A stretch of DNA of 64,000 nucleotides from Treponema sp. CETP13 (GTDB lineage: Bacteria; Spirochaetota; Spirochaetia; Treponematales; Treponemataceae), in the NCBI GenBank assembly GCA_001885315.1, contig MLPZ01000008.1:1-64000 (forward strand), written 5' to 3'. The first letter of the stretch is position 1. Each line of letters opens with the position of its first letter. A program made the position numbers and the translations under genes. The notes below the pieces were generated by a model that searched no databases, was not told the DNA's origin, and worked only from the letters and a program-made list of their open reading frames with translations. Below, one piece after another: positions 17,128 to 27,090 of the stretch.

Positions 17128-18080
17128 TTTTTTAACAATTCTACATCAAAACAAATAAATGAATTCTCTGGAATAACACCAGGAACTCCTCTGGCACCAT
17201 ATGCAAATTCAGGAGGTAAAATAATTGTTCTATTTTCATTTAATTGCATATCTTGAACCATTATATCAAATCCAGGAATCATTTGTTTAGCTGCAGTTGT
17301 AAAATCGAGAGGAGCTCGTCCAACCGAAGTATCAAATACGTCACCATTAAGAAAATAGCCTTTATATTCAACAGAAACAGCTCTGTTTGCACCTGTCTTT
17401 GAGCCAGTACCTACTTTATTAATTTCGTAAAAGATACCATTTTCATTTTTTTGAACATTTGGAAATTTTTTTTGTATTTTTTTTATAATAGATATATATT
17501 TTTTTTCTTTTTCAGCTTTTTCATCTTCTGCTACTTTAGCTGATAAAGCATTAAAATCTGATTGTTCACATTTAAAAGACTCAGCTTCTTTGCCTTGTCT
17601 TATTATAGTAATTTTTATGATTTTATCATTTTGTTTAATTGCATTAACAACGTCTTGACCCTCTACAACTTCGCCAAAAATTGTATGTTTGCCATTTAAC
17701 CATGGAGTCGGAACATGAGTAATAAAAAATTGGCTTCCATTTGTTCCTGGTCCAGCATTTGCCATTGCAAGTTTTCCAGGTGCATCAAATACCAAATCGT
17801 CTTTACATTCGTCTGCAAATTTATATCCTGGTCCACCACGACCTGTACCTTCTGGATCTCCACCTTGTATCATAAAATCTTCAATAACACGATGAAACAA
17901 CAAACCATCATAAAAAGATTCACCATCAGTTACATCTAAATTTCCTTCCGCTAAGCCCACAAAGTTAGTTACAGTTAAAGGTGTTTCTTTATAAAATAAT
18001 TTACAAACGATGTCACCTTTAGAAGTTTTCATTACTGCAAAGATTCCATCTTTACCTTTTATTTCTGCACTAGTACTCAT
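17124..18080 (-). CDS. cytoplasmic dual immunophilin, cyclophilin-FKBP fusion
   Basis: A peptidyl-prolyl isomerase with two unrelated catalytic domains. The cyclophilin domain (about residues 12-165) contains [35 protein letters not shown] and [13 protein letters not shown] charged linker leads to an FKBP domain (about 225-318) with [17 protein letters not shown] and [19 protein letters not shown]. No signal peptide is present, so it should be cytoplasmic. AGGAG precedes the ATG. It is the downstream copy of a tandem pair. Such cyclophilin-plus-FKBP proteins are known from treponemes and a few other bacteria. Confidence 0.92.
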   Translation of the reverse strand: MSTSAEIKGKDGIFAVMKTSKGDIVCKLFYKETPLTVTNFVGLAEGNLDVTDGESFYDGLLFHRVIEDFMIQGGDPEGTGRGGPGYKFADECKDDLVFDAPGKLAMANAGPGTNGSQFFITHVPTPWLNGKHTIFGEVVEGQDVVNAIKQNDKIIKITIIRQGKEAESFKCEQSDFNALSAKVAEDEKAEKEKKYISIIKKIQKKFPNVQKNENGIFYEINKVGTGSKTGANRAVSVEYKGYFLNGDVFDTSVGRAPLDFTTAAKQMIPGFDIMVQDMQLNENRTIILPPEFAYGARGVPGVIPENSFICFDVELLKN

Positions 18081-18095
18081 AAATAATCTCCTATC

Positions 18096-19106
18096 TTAAT
18101 TTGTTAATAGTATAATATCAAAACAAATATAAGAATTACCCGGAATAGGTCCATAATCTTGTGATCCATATCCCAATTGCGGTGGTATAATAATAGTTCG
18201 GTTTTCGCCAACTCTCATATTTTGAACCATAATATCAAAACCTTTAATCATTCGCCCTGCATCAGTTGTAAATTCTAGTGGTTGTCTGCCACTTACTTGT
18301 GAATTGTCAAAAACCTTTCCATTAAGAAAATAGCCTTTATAATCTACTGTTACAGTCTTATTTGATCCGGTAATAGAACCTGTACCCTTTTTATTAATTA
18401 CATAATAAATACCGTTTTCATCTTTTTGAGCATTAGGAAATTGTTTTTTTATTGTTTCAATAACATCAGCAATACCTTTATTTACTAATGTATCAAAATC
18501 TTTTTGCGTACAAGAAAAAGATTTTGCATCCTCTCCATTACGTACTATAGTTACAGTTTTAATTATATCATTTTGCTCGATTGCATTAACAACGTCTTGA
18601 CCCTCTACAACTTCGCCAAAAATTGTATGTTTGCCATTTAACCATGGAGTCGGAACATGAGTAATAAAAAATTGGCTTCCATTTGTATTTGATCCAGCAT
18701 TTGCCATTGCAAGTTTTCCAGGTGCATCAAAAATTAAATCATCTTTAAATTCATCAGCAAATTTATATCCTGGCCCACCACGGCCGGTACCTTCTGGATC
18801 TCCGCCCTGTATCATAAAATTATCTATAACTCGATGAAAAGTAAGTCCATTATAAAACGGTTTTCCATTGGTTGCATCTAATGTTCCTTCAGCCAAACCT
18901 ACAAAGTTAGTTACAGTTAAAGGTGTTTCTTTATAAAACAATTCTAAAACTATTTCACCTTTCGAAGTATCCATAATTGCAAAGATACCATCTTTATCTT
19001 TTATAGAATCTATGGTTTTTTGAGATGCCTTTGTTTCATTACATCCAACAAAACTTAATAAACTTGAAATTATAATAAAAATAGCTGATATTTTTTTTAC
19101 GTTCAT
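18096..19106 (-). CDS. lipoprotein dual immunophilin, cyclophilin-FKBP fusion
   Basis: A paralogue of the next gene with an added signal: [21 protein letters not shown] ends in a spirochaete-type lipobox (SFVGC, Cys22), so it should be a periplasm-facing lipoprotein. The cyclophilin domain ([35 protein letters not shown]) and the FKBP domain ([34 protein letters not shown]) follow. The pair thus provides one folding catalyst on each side of the membrane. Its start directly abuts the jag stop, so it sits at the end of the rpmH-rnpA-yidC-jag unit. A 107-base stretch is identical to the sister gene. Confidence 0.93.
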   Translation of the reverse strand: MNVKKISAIFIIISSLLSFVGCNETKASQKTIDSIKDKDGIFAIMDTSKGEIVLELFYKETPLTVTNFVGLAEGTLDATNGKPFYNGLTFHRVIDNFMIQGGDPEGTGRGGPGYKFADEFKDDLIFDAPGKLAMANAGSNTNGSQFFITHVPTPWLNGKHTIFGEVVEGQDVVNAIEQNDIIKTVTIVRNGEDAKSFSCTQKDFDTLVNKGIADVIETIKKQFPNAQKDENGIYYVINKKGTGSITGSNKTVTVDYKGYFLNGKVFDNSQVSGRQPLEFTTDAGRMIKGFDIMVQNMRVGENRTIIIPPQLGYGSQDYGPIPGNSYICFDIILLTN

Positions 19107-19796
19107 TTATTTAATACCCTTATAAATAACCCGTACTTGTTTATATAAACCATCTCCATCACTTTTTGTTTCTACATCACTAATATCATTTAAGGTTGTA
19201 TGTATAAGTCTTCTTTCAAATGGATTCATAGGTTCTAACAAAACAGATCGTTTGTTAATTCGAACTTCATCTGCTGTATTATATGCAAGTCTAACTAGAG
19301 ATTCTTCCCGACGTATACGATAATTTTCTGTATCAAGAATTACACGTATATCTTGTCCACCAATTCTACTTGCATATACATTAGTTAAAAGTTGAAGGGC
19401 ATCTATATTTTTACCTTTGCGACCAATTAAAATAGAAGAATTATTACTATTTAATTTTATACCTATCTTATGATCTTCTCTAAATTGAATTTCTACAGAA
19501 GTTTCATACCCCATTTTTCTAACTAATGATGCTACATAATCAATTATTTGTTTTTCAAATTCATTTTTTGGAAGAGGATCTGCAAATAATCTTTTAGGAG
19601 CTTCATTTACATTTTCTTTTTTAACGTTATCTTCATCTTGGGTGTGAACTCTAATTTTCACATAGCCTTTTTTAAATAAAGTATTTTTTTGTGTCTCAAG
19701 AATTTCAACATCAAATTGATCTCTTTCTAAATTAAGTTCTGAAGCTGCAATTTCTATAGCTTCTTTTTCTGTTTTTCCTTCATATTCATATTTCAT
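19107..19796 (-). CDS. jag: Jag/KhpB RNA-binding protein
   Basis: The protein (229 residues) has the order typical of Jag (KhpB). A Jag-N domain (EYEGKTEKEAIEIAASEL) is followed by a linker, then a KH domain with the loop GRKGKNIDALQ (about residues 123-133), then an R3H domain ending in MNPFERRLIHTTLND. KhpB proteins bind many RNAs and affect cell division and envelope growth. The gene lies directly after yidC, the usual context. GAGGT precedes the ATG. Confidence 0.93.
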   Translation of the reverse strand: MKYEYEGKTEKEAIEIAASELNLERDQFDVEILETQKNTLFKKGYVKIRVHTQDEDNVKKENVNEAPKRLFADPLPKNEFEKQIIDYVASLVRKMGYETSVEIQFREDHKIGIKLNSNNSSILIGRKGKNIDALQLLTNVYASRIGGQDIRVILDTENYRIRREESLVRLAYNTADEVRINKRSVLLEPMNPFERRLIHTTLNDISDVETKSDGDGLYKQVRVIYKGIK

Positions 19797-19848
19797 AAAC
19801 GCACCTCGCGTATAAATTTTTTGCTACATTTTATATGTAAATTTTGTC

Positions 19849-21729
19849 TTATCGTTTATTTTTTTTTCTTGATGCTGCTTTTTTTTTGCTTTCTTGCATT
19901 TTTTTAGCACTTGGAGGTAGTCTTACCTCTTTTTTTGGAACAGCAACACCTTCTTCTTTTTTTTCTTTTCCATGAACAAAACCATTTATTATTGCTTGTT
20001 GAATTGTCATAAGTACATTACTTAATATCCAATAAATAAGTAGTCCAGCAGGAGCATTGTAAAAAATAAAGAAGAACATTAATGGCATACCATACATCAT
20101 TATTTTCATAGAAGAACCAGAAGATCCAGCTGTATTTTGTGTCTGGGTAAATTTCATAGATAAAATTTGTGTAGCTACATAAATTATTGGTAGTAAATGT
20201 AATTCATTTCCTAAAAATGGAATATTAAAACCAAAAGTAGCAACTAAATCTGGATTAGATAAATCTGGAATCCAACCAGGAATAAACATTGCTCCACGAA
20301 AATCAAAATAATTATTAAACAAATTATACATCGCTATAATTATTGGAAATTGAATAAGCAATGGTAAACAACCTGACATAGGATTATAACCAGTTTGTTT
20401 ATAAAATTTTGCTGTTTCTTCGTTTAATTTTTTTGGATTATCTTTATATTTAGCTTGTAATTCTTTTATTTGAGGCTGCAATTCTTGCATTTTTACTGTA
20501 CCCTCTGATTGTTTTTTTGTCAAAGGAAACATAAATATACGGAATATAATTGTCATCAAAATAATAGATACACCCCAGTTAGGAATAACTTTATACAATA
20601 TTTCCATAAACCATTTTAATATAACTTCTAACCAAGTAAGAATACCTGAGGTTCTTAAAGCATCATCAAGATGCAAATTAGAAACGCCCCATGAATTATT
20701 AGAAGCACTATTATATTTTTTGAGGGTATTATTTGTTCTAGGGCCTACATATATATAATAAGTATCAGAATTTGCAGCATTCGTTTTTAATGGATTTCTA
20801 GTAACTTTTACCTGAGCATTTGCATAATCATCAACTTCTATTTTTGTAGAATATGTAGAATGCGAAATAGTTGTTGTATCTGAAGGAACAATTAATTCTA
20901 CAAAATATTTATTAGCAATACCTGTCCAAGTAAAGGAATTACCATATATTTCAGATTTACCTTCACCGAGAGTCTTTTTCTTTTGTTTTCCATCTGTATA
21001 CGACATAAAAGTTCTATTTTCATATCGATCAGCAGATTTATCCCAGTATGGACCTATTTGTGGAGAACCACGTAATGTATATGAACTATTATTATAATTA
21101 ATACCAACATAGTTTTCTGCTGGTTCAATATGAATATCTAATTTAAATAAATATTCATCTTGGTGAAAAGTATATTCTTTTACTAAAATAAAATTACTTT
21201 CTGTTCCATCAGAATTTTTAATTTTAAAAGCTTTATAAAATCCTATTCCCTTATCTCCAAGAATTGTAGGATCAGGATCGTTAATTATTTTAGCATTAAA
21301 TATTTCATTTATAATTGAATTATCTTCAGTCCCAAAAGCTAAAGAAAAAGCTCTATTAGCTTCATTAATATTATCTGCCATTTGAACAAATTCTTCGCCA
21401 TCTTTGTGTTTTAATAACTGATAATCAATTATATCTCCTCCGCGATTTGTAAAAACAACTTTCACATAATCGGTAGTAATAGTAAAATTTTCTTCTTTTA
21501 CATCACTTTCATCAAGAGGCATTTCTGTACTTTCATCAGCTTTTTCAATTGCTGTTGAAAGTATTTCAGTAGTATTGTTTGGCTGATTTTTTTCTTCTTC
21601 AATTACTGATTCGATTGGGGTTTCACTTTCAGTAGCTACTTCAGTTGGAAAATATGTAGTTTGAATCCACATAAATGCACCAAGCACAATGGCAGAAAGT
21701 AAGATTGCCCATACAGTATTCTTTTCCAT
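19849..21729 (-). CDS. yidC: membrane protein insertase
   Basis: YidC inserts and folds inner membrane proteins, alone or with SecYEG. At 626 residues it has the long Gram-negative form: an N-terminal membrane segment (about 7-26), a large periplasmic P1 domain (to about 355), then the conserved core of five segments. The core contains the hydrophilic groove region with KKQSEGTVKMQELQPQ and NPMSGCLPLLIQFPIIIAMY. The tail is strongly basic (KKMQESKKKAASRKKNKR), as expected for ribosome contact. It sits between yidD and jag. Confidence 0.97.
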   Translation of the reverse strand: MEKNTVWAILLSAIVLGAFMWIQTTYFPTEVATESETPIESVIEEEKNQPNNTTEILSTAIEKADESTEMPLDESDVKEENFTITTDYVKVVFTNRGGDIIDYQLLKHKDGEEFVQMADNINEANRAFSLAFGTEDNSIINEIFNAKIINDPDPTILGDKGIGFYKAFKIKNSDGTESNFILVKEYTFHQDEYLFKLDIHIEPAENYVGINYNNSSYTLRGSPQIGPYWDKSADRYENRTFMSYTDGKQKKKTLGEGKSEIYGNSFTWTGIANKYFVELIVPSDTTTISHSTYSTKIEVDDYANAQVKVTRNPLKTNAANSDTYYIYVGPRTNNTLKKYNSASNNSWGVSNLHLDDALRTSGILTWLEVILKWFMEILYKVIPNWGVSIILMTIIFRIFMFPLTKKQSEGTVKMQELQPQIKELQAKYKDNPKKLNEETAKFYKQTGYNPMSGCLPLLIQFPIIIAMYNLFNNYFDFRGAMFIPGWIPDLSNPDLVATFGFNIPFLGNELHLLPIIYVATQILSMKFTQTQNTAGSSGSSMKIMMYGMPLMFFFIFYNAPAGLLIYWILSNVLMTIQQAIINGFVHGKEKKEEGVAVPKKEVRLPPSAKKMQESKKKAASRKKNKR

Positions 21730-21751
21730 AAAATTTTCCTGTATTTAGAGA

Positions 21752-21973
21752 TTACGGAACAGGATCATAGCCTCCATGGCAAAATGGGTTACAACGTATG
21801 ATACGTTTTATTGCCAACCATAATCCTTTAATGGCTCCGTATTTTTTTATAGCTTCAAGTGAATAACTTGAGCAAGTTGGATAAAATCTGCAACTAGGAG
21901 GAAAAAGAGGTGAGATATTTAACTGATAAAACCTAATAATTTTGCATATAATAAACGATGGTGTTATTTTCAT
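21752..21973 (-). CDS. yidD: membrane protein insertion efficiency factor
   Basis: YidD is a small membrane-associated protein that helps YidC-dependent insertion. The 73-residue sequence has the family's Cys pattern: [14 protein letters not shown], then [15 protein letters not shown] at the C-terminus. Its ATG overlaps the rnpA stop by four bases and yidC follows, the usual gene order. Confidence 0.97.
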   Translation of the reverse strand: MKITPSFIICKIIRFYQLNISPLFPPSCRFYPTCSSYSLEAIKKYGAIKGLWLAIKRIIRCNPFCHGGYDPVP

Positions 21974-22329
21974 ACTAATTTTTCTATTGCAAGATTAGAC
22001 TTTTCGCACAGTTTACTAAATTGGGCACACCGCGTGCGGAACGAATCATTTCCTGGATATATAAGTAATAATAAATCATATCCAGTGTTCAAGTGTGTCT
22101 TATAATATCGGTATACTTCACGGCTATACCTTTTGCTGAGATTGCGTTCTACAGCATTACCATAACCGCGGGGAATTGCAAATCCAATACGATTAAATTG
22201 CTTGTCGTTTTTTAGCACAAAAAGTTTTGCTCCTTTTGTACTATAACGTTTTCCCTTTTTAAACAGATTCTGAATATCTGCAGAACGTTTAATCCTTTCA
22301 TCACGACTAAAACGTCCAGTTTTATTCAA
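21970..22329 (-). CDS. rnpA: ribonuclease P protein component
   Basis: RnpA is the protein partner of the RNase P ribozyme, which trims the 5' ends of pre-tRNAs. The 119-residue basic protein opens [23 protein letters not shown] and contains the RNR-like signature as [17 protein letters not shown]. It lies between rpmH and yidD. Confidence 0.95.
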   Translation of the reverse strand: MNKTGRFSRDERIKRSADIQNLFKKGKRYSTKGAKLFVLKNDKQFNRIGFAIPRGYGNAVERNLSKRYSREVYRYYKTHLNTGYDLLLLIYPGNDSFRTRCAQFSKLCEKSNLAIEKLV

Positions 22330-22356
22330 GGTTCATACCTCTTTAAAGACTACAGA

Positions 22357-22512
22357 TTAATATGGTTTTTTTTCGTCAGAAACTGATAGTTTTGAGCGAC
22401 CTTTAGCTCTTCGTCTTTTTAATATCATTCGACCACCATGAGTCTTCATTAAAGAACGAAATCCAAATTTTCTTGTACGTTTAGTTCTACTTGGTTGAAA
22501 TGTCCGTTTCAT
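22357..22512 (-). CDS. rpmH: ribosomal protein bL34
   Basis: A 51-residue, very basic protein beginning [20 protein letters not shown] and continuing through [17 protein letters not shown], the full bL34 signature, with a seven-residue tail (SDEKKPY) beyond the usual end. AAGGAG lies upstream of the ATG. It heads the rnpA-yidD-yidC unit. Confidence 0.97.
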   Translation of the reverse strand: MKRTFQPSRTKRTRKFGFRSLMKTHGGRMILKRRRAKGRSKLSVSDEKKPY

Positions 22513-22604
22513 GAACATGTCTCCTTATAATACAGAATTTGCTTAGAACAAATTCTTTTAATTTTAATAGTATTGTATATTGGTTTGTTAAATTACCATA
22601 AATA

Positions 22605-23123
22605 TTAATGATTGGTCAATATACTATTTCGTAATTTATCAAGACATTTTTGTAATTCAGGGTTTATTTCTTGTTTTTTATTTACATTATCATTTTTTAT
22701 ATACTTTTTGGTATATTTATCTGAATCTTTAACTCTTTCTGTAATAACTTTATCCATTGATTCAAAAGATGGTTTTTTTTGACTATCTGTAGTTTCAAAA
22801 TTATCACCTTTAAGTTTAAAACCAATAGTAGATATTTCTAAATCTGGAAATTGTAATTTTAAACCTTTTAATATATACGAACGTCGCATTTGTAAAAGCT
22901 GTGTCCATCCTGGATGATCTGTTTCTACTAAAAGAATATTATTTTTTAAATCAATTATACGGCTATGCGCTGCTAATTTTTCTCCATCAGGTTTTATTTT
23001 TGAAACTATGTTTTTCCAAGCATTTACAACAGAATTTGTTTTTTTCATTTGAGCAGAATCGATATTATCAAAAACATTAGTAAGTAATTCTGCTGCAGAA
23101 CTATAGTCCACTGGTAACTTCAT
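22605..23123 (-). CDS. dciA: DciA-family helicase loader (DUF721)
   Basis: The protein (about 172 residues) has an N-terminal DUF721 domain (KLPVDYSSAAELLTNV, then VVNAWKNIVSKI, then ILLVETDHPGWTQLLQMRR). A poorly conserved Lys-rich tail follows. DciA is the ancestral loader of the replicative helicase DnaB in bacteria that lack DnaC/DnaI. The Met at 23123 begins the conserved domain and has AAGGA upstream; it overlaps the end of recF by 23 bases. The position next to recF matches other treponemes. Confidence 0.88.
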   Translation of the reverse strand: MKLPVDYSSAAELLTNVFDNIDSAQMKKTNSVVNAWKNIVSKIKPDGEKLAAHSRIIDLKNNILLVETDHPGWTQLLQMRRSYILKGLKLQFPDLEISTIGFKLKGDNFETTDSQKKPSFESMDKVITERVKDSDKYTKKYIKNDNVNKKQEINPELQKCLDKLRNSILTNH

Positions 23124-24195
23124 TCCACATTCCTTCTTCAATGGTATAAATTCGTGTTTCCGAGTGTTTATAACGTTCATATGGTTCACCTGGTAAAAAA
23201 GTACAAAATAATTGATCATATTCAGGTAATAGAGCCGTTATTTTTTGTCTTTTATCAGGATCTAATTCTAATAATACATCATCCATTAGTAAAACAGGTT
23301 TTTTATTTGTAATTTCACTATAATGAATAGCCTGACATATTCTTAACAGTAATGCAGCTAAGCGTTGTTGTCCAGTAGATGCTGTAGATATAAATGGTTT
23401 TTTGTCTTTTATAAATTTTATTCGATCACGATGAGGACCACTCATTGTTGTATGCATTACTTTATCCACTTCTCTTTTAGAAATTAATAAATCGTTAATT
23501 TCACTTTCGGATTTATTCTTCCAAGAAGAATCATATTTAATACTTACATTTTTAATTCCAGTTATTTCTTCATACAAATGTGGATAAATTGTATTAAATT
23601 GTAAAATTGCAGCATTACGTTTTTTGACTATTTGTATTCCAGTTTGAATCAATTCTGAGTCATAAACAGAAAGCATTTGTAAATCTGCATTTTCATTTTT
23701 TAAAATAGAATTACGGCTTTTTAGAATTTTGTTATATTTACGGGTAATATCAACATATAAGATATCATACATCGATAATGACTGGTCAATAAAAAATCGT
23801 CGTCGTTCAGGAGCTCCAATTGCAAAATCTAAATCATCATGTGAAAAAAGTACACAAGGAATTGTATTTATTATTTCTTTTCTGTCTTTTATGATTTTTG
23901 CATTTTTACGAATTTGTTTTTTTCCACTTTTCCATGTAACATTTATAGAATCTGTTTTTTCATTTGATTGTTTATAGAGTGCTCGTATAGAATAATCTGT
24001 ATGATTATTTTTTACAATTTCATTTTCTATACGAGTTCTAAAAGAAGAACCATAGGCTGAAATATAGAGAGCTTCTAGTAAATTACTTTTGCCTTGTCCA
24101 TTTTCGCCTATAAAAAATACTTCGTTTGCTAATAAATCTATAGCTTTATCTTCGAGATTTCTATAATTAGTAAAAGATAAAGAAAGAAAAGGCAT
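23101..24195 (-). CDS. recF: DNA replication and repair protein RecF
   Basis: RecF is an SMC-like ATPase that loads RecA at gaps. The Walker A motif is GENGQGKSNLLE near residues 33-44, the ABC signature region is STGQQRLAALLLRI, and the Walker B is PVLLMDDVLLELD. The length of 364 residues is standard. It follows dnaN by nine bases, the classical order, and its end overlaps dciA. Confidence 0.96.
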   Translation of the reverse strand: MPFLSLSFTNYRNLEDKAIDLLANEVFFIGENGQGKSNLLEALYISAYGSSFRTRIENEIVKNNHTDYSIRALYKQSNEKTDSINVTWKSGKKQIRKNAKIIKDRKEIINTIPCVLFSHDDLDFAIGAPERRRFFIDQSLSMYDILYVDITRKYNKILKSRNSILKNENADLQMLSVYDSELIQTGIQIVKKRNAAILQFNTIYPHLYEEITGIKNVSIKYDSSWKNKSESEINDLLISKREVDKVMHTTMSGPHRDRIKFIKDKKPFISTASTGQQRLAALLLRICQAIHYSEITNKKPVLLMDDVLLELDPDKRQKITALLPEYDQLFCTFLPGEPYERYKHSETRIYTIEEGMWNEVTSGL

Positions 24196-24204
24196 TTTAA
24201 ATAA

Positions 24205-25308
24205 TTATTCCATTTGCATTGGCATAATTATATGTAAAAAATCTGATTCAGGATTTGGTTTTAAAGTTACAGCTTTCATAGCCTCTGTAAATTCAAATTT
24301 TATTTGATCTGAATTTATTACTTTTAGAGGTTCTAATAAATACAATAAGTTCATTGCAATAGTAATTTCATCACCAGAATATTCACATGGAATTTCTTCT
24401 TTTGCTGTACCAATATCACTTTCTTGTGATGTAATTGTAAGCATTCCATCAGATAATCCAAAATAAATTCGACGGGATTTTTGTTCTACTAACAAGCCAA
24501 CACGTTTTAGAGCTTCAAGTAATTCTTGGCGATTAAGCATAAAATGATGATCTTGGGCTTCTGGTATAACTCTAGAATAATTTGGAAATTGTCCATCTAT
24601 GAGGACTGATGAGAAACTATAAGAGTCAAATTTAAAAAATATCATTTTTTCTATAATTGCAATTGAAATATTACCTTCTGAAGAGGCATGTTTTAATATA
24701 CTAGATAAAATTTTAGGAGGAACTATAGCTGGTTCAAAAGTATCAATACCTTGAAAAACTGGTTTTGAAATAAAAGCTAAACGACGACCATCTGTTGCTA
24801 CTAGAATAAGATTATCATCTTTTTTTTCAAAATAGACACCATTCATAAAGAATCTTGTTTCATCATCTGAAACAGCAAATATTGTCTGAGTTACCATATC
24901 TTTAAATTCTTTTGCTGGAATATCAAAATAAGAAATATTTTCTTCGGATGCAAATTCAGGAAATTTATCTGTAGCCATACTTTTAAGAGTAAATTGTACT
25001 TTTTTTGTAGTTGGTTTAATTTTTATGTTTGTATTTGATTGATTGAATTCAACTTCTCCTGAAGGTAATGAATTAAGTATACTTATAAATTTATCACAAA
25101 ATACAGTTGTAGAACCTTCTTCTTCAACTTCAATAGGAATTTGAGTTACAAAGTTTACTTTTATATCTGTTGCTTTAATAGTTAAAGTGTCATTTTCTGC
25201 AATTAAAAAAACATTAGATAAAATAGAAAGTGCATTTTTAGTTGCTATGATTTCTTGTGCTATTGCAATCTCTTTTAGCATTGCATCTTTATCAAAAATA
25301 AATTTCAT
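24205..25308 (-). CDS. dnaN: DNA polymerase III beta sliding clamp
   Basis: The ring-forming processivity factor of replication. At 367 residues it shows the three-fold repeated clamp domains: the N-terminal KFIFDKDAMLKEIAIAQEII, the middle RFFMNGVYFE and VATDGRRLAFI, and the C-terminal end LHIIMPMQ. GGAGG lies six bases before the ATG. It is downstream of dnaA across the origin region and starts the dnaN-recF-dciA unit. Confidence 0.97.
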   Translation of the reverse strand: MKFIFDKDAMLKEIAIAQEIIATKNALSILSNVFLIAENDTLTIKATDIKVNFVTQIPIEVEEEGSTTVFCDKFISILNSLPSGEVEFNQSNTNIKIKPTTKKVQFTLKSMATDKFPEFASEENISYFDIPAKEFKDMVTQTIFAVSDDETRFFMNGVYFEKKDDNLILVATDGRRLAFISKPVFQGIDTFEPAIVPPKILSSILKHASSEGNISIAIIEKMIFFKFDSYSFSSVLIDGQFPNYSRVIPEAQDHHFMLNRQELLEALKRVGLLVEQKSRRIYFGLSDGMLTITSQESDIGTAKEEIPCEYSGDEITIAMNLLYLLEPLKVINSDQIKFEFTEAMKAVTLKPNPESDFLHIIMPMQME

Positions 25309-25533
25309 TTTTTCCTCCAGGTTATATCTATATATATTTAAATATAATAGTAATAGTAATAATAAGGGTTGTGTAAAACTGTATAAGTTATATAAACCTT
25401 TATAATATAAATAAATATATTGTTAAGAACTAATGCATTTTATTAAAATTTTATACACAATATTAACAATCATAACTATTTTTACTAATGTATTAACAGT
25501 ATAGTAACACATTTTACACAATTAGAAAATATA
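25309..25533. other. probable replication origin (dnaA-dnaN intergenic region)
   Basis: This AT-rich gap holds three DnaA boxes of the TTWTNCACA form: TTTTACACA reversed at 25370-25378, TTATACACA at 25451-25459 and TTTTACACA at 25512-25520. Next to the first box come GGG and then, reading away from it toward dnaN, seven tandem trinucleotides TAA/TAG (25345-25365). This equals the DnaA-box, GC spacer and DnaA-trio order of the basal unwinding system described in Bacillus subtilis, where it also lies between dnaA and dnaN. Gene orientation on both sides switches in the adjacent dnaA-gyrB gap. Confidence 0.7.
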
Positions 25534-26979
25534 TTACTTTTTATAATCTTTTACCGCTCTCATTAAGGTTTGTAAAGTAGATTCTAAAGTAGAATCGGAT
25601 CTAAGAAGTTCTTCTATCTTTTGACATGAATGCATGACTGTAGAATGATCTCTACCTCCAAATTCAATTCCAAGTTCTGTTGTTGAATATTCAGTTAGTT
25701 CTCTTGATATATACATGGCTAACTGTCGTGGAAGTGTAACATTTCGAGTTCTTTTTTTACCTTTTAAATCTGATATTGATATATTAAAGTAATCTGCTAC
25801 TACTCGTTGAATATTGTCTACGCTTATATTTGCTTGTTTGGGGGAACTAAAGGTATCCCTCAATTGTTGTTGAGCTATTTCAAGAGTTACTTCTTTTCCT
25901 ACTAAGTCTGTATATGCAATTATTTTTGTTAAACAAGCTTCTAAATCTCGTACATTAGTCGCAATATTTTGAGCAATTAAATCTATAACATCATTTGGAA
26001 TTTGTTTACCTAAAGATGTTAGTTTTTTTTCTAAAATTGCATGTCGTGTTTCATAGTTTGGTGGTTGAAGATCTACATTTAATCCTCTAACAAATCTAGA
26101 ACGTAATCTGTCAGATAATTTTTTTAATTCTGATACTGGGCGATCACAGGTAAATATAATTTGTTTTTTCGCATCATATAATGCATTAAAGGTATGAAAG
26201 AGCTCTTCTTGTGTTCCGTCTTTACTTTCTAAAAAATGAATATCATCAATTAAAAGTACATCAGCATTTCTATATTTATTTTTAAAACTTTGTGCTGCAT
26301 TTCTATCTGATCCTTTTATAGATCTAATAAATTCATTTGTAAAATTTTCTGCAGTAATATAAATAATTTTAGAATCTGGAATATCTGTAGTTTCATATAT
26401 TTCATTACCTATTGCTTCCATAAGGTGAGTTTTGCCTAATCCAACTCCACCATAAATAAGCATAGGATTATATGCTTTACCTGGGTTTTTAGAAATTGCT
26501 TTTGCTGCATTATAAGCAAAGGAATTATTATCTCCAATTACAAAAGATTTAAATGTATATTCTTCTTTTAATAGAGGATGTTGTTTTTTTTTGATAGGAT
26601 ATTCTTTTGTTTGTTTATTTTGAGGTGAAGAATAAACATTTTCATTTACTGTTTTTTGTAATGAGTTGCTAACATATACATTTTTTTTATTTTCTGTAGA
26701 AATAGTACTAGAAAGAGGTTTAACAATCATTTCAATAAATAAATCTTGTCCAGAAATTTCTTTTATTTTAGAAATTAATAGTTTATAATAATTACGTCTT
26801 TTAAATTGATCTGTAATAAATTTTGAAGGTAATGATATAATAATTGAGTTTTCTGTCGATTCTTCATATTGAACTTTGAACCACATAAGAAATTCTTGTT
26901 CACGTTTTTCACTTTTAAAACTTTCGTGAATTTGCGATAGAGCTTCGTCTAAAAATACTTTATAATTCCAATCTGCCAT
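25534..26979 (-). CDS. dnaA: chromosomal replication initiator DnaA
   Basis: DnaA binds DnaA boxes and melts the origin. The 481-residue protein has an N-terminal domain I (to about 90) and a variable linker. The AAA+ core has Walker A GGVGLGKTHL and Walker B VLLIDDIHFLESKDG, and domain IV has the DNA-binding signature GGRDHSTVMHSCQKI. No Shine-Dalgarno sequence precedes the ATG, but TATAAT ends eight bases before it, so the message should be almost leaderless. It points away from gyrB. Confidence 0.98.
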   Translation of the reverse strand: MADWNYKVFLDEALSQIHESFKSEKREQEFLMWFKVQYEESTENSIIISLPSKFITDQFKRRNYYKLLISKIKEISGQDLFIEMIVKPLSSTISTENKKNVYVSNSLQKTVNENVYSSPQNKQTKEYPIKKKQHPLLKEEYTFKSFVIGDNNSFAYNAAKAISKNPGKAYNPMLIYGGVGLGKTHLMEAIGNEIYETTDIPDSKIIYITAENFTNEFIRSIKGSDRNAAQSFKNKYRNADVLLIDDIHFLESKDGTQEELFHTFNALYDAKKQIIFTCDRPVSELKKLSDRLRSRFVRGLNVDLQPPNYETRHAILEKKLTSLGKQIPNDVIDLIAQNIATNVRDLEACLTKIIAYTDLVGKEVTLEIAQQQLRDTFSSPKQANISVDNIQRVVADYFNISISDLKGKKRTRNVTLPRQLAMYISRELTEYSTTELGIEFGGRDHSTVMHSCQKIEELLRSDSTLESTLQTLMRAVKDYKK

Positions 26980-26987
26980 AGTGACAC

Positions 26988-27017
26988 ATTATAACTCGCC
27001 TTTACTTTTTTTAGCAA
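26988..27017 (-). promoter_or_regulatory. dnaA promoter, leaderless type
   Basis: On the minus strand TTGCTA and the consensus TATAAT are separated by 18 bases. The predicted RNA start lies two bases before the dnaA ATG. The divergent dnaA-gyrB gap of about 110 bases holds no TTWTNCACA box. Confidence 0.6.
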
Positions 27018-27090
27018 TACAGATATAATTATTTATCTTTCCTAAGGTGAAGTAATTAAAAAAAAATCTTCACAAATTTAAGGGTTATCC

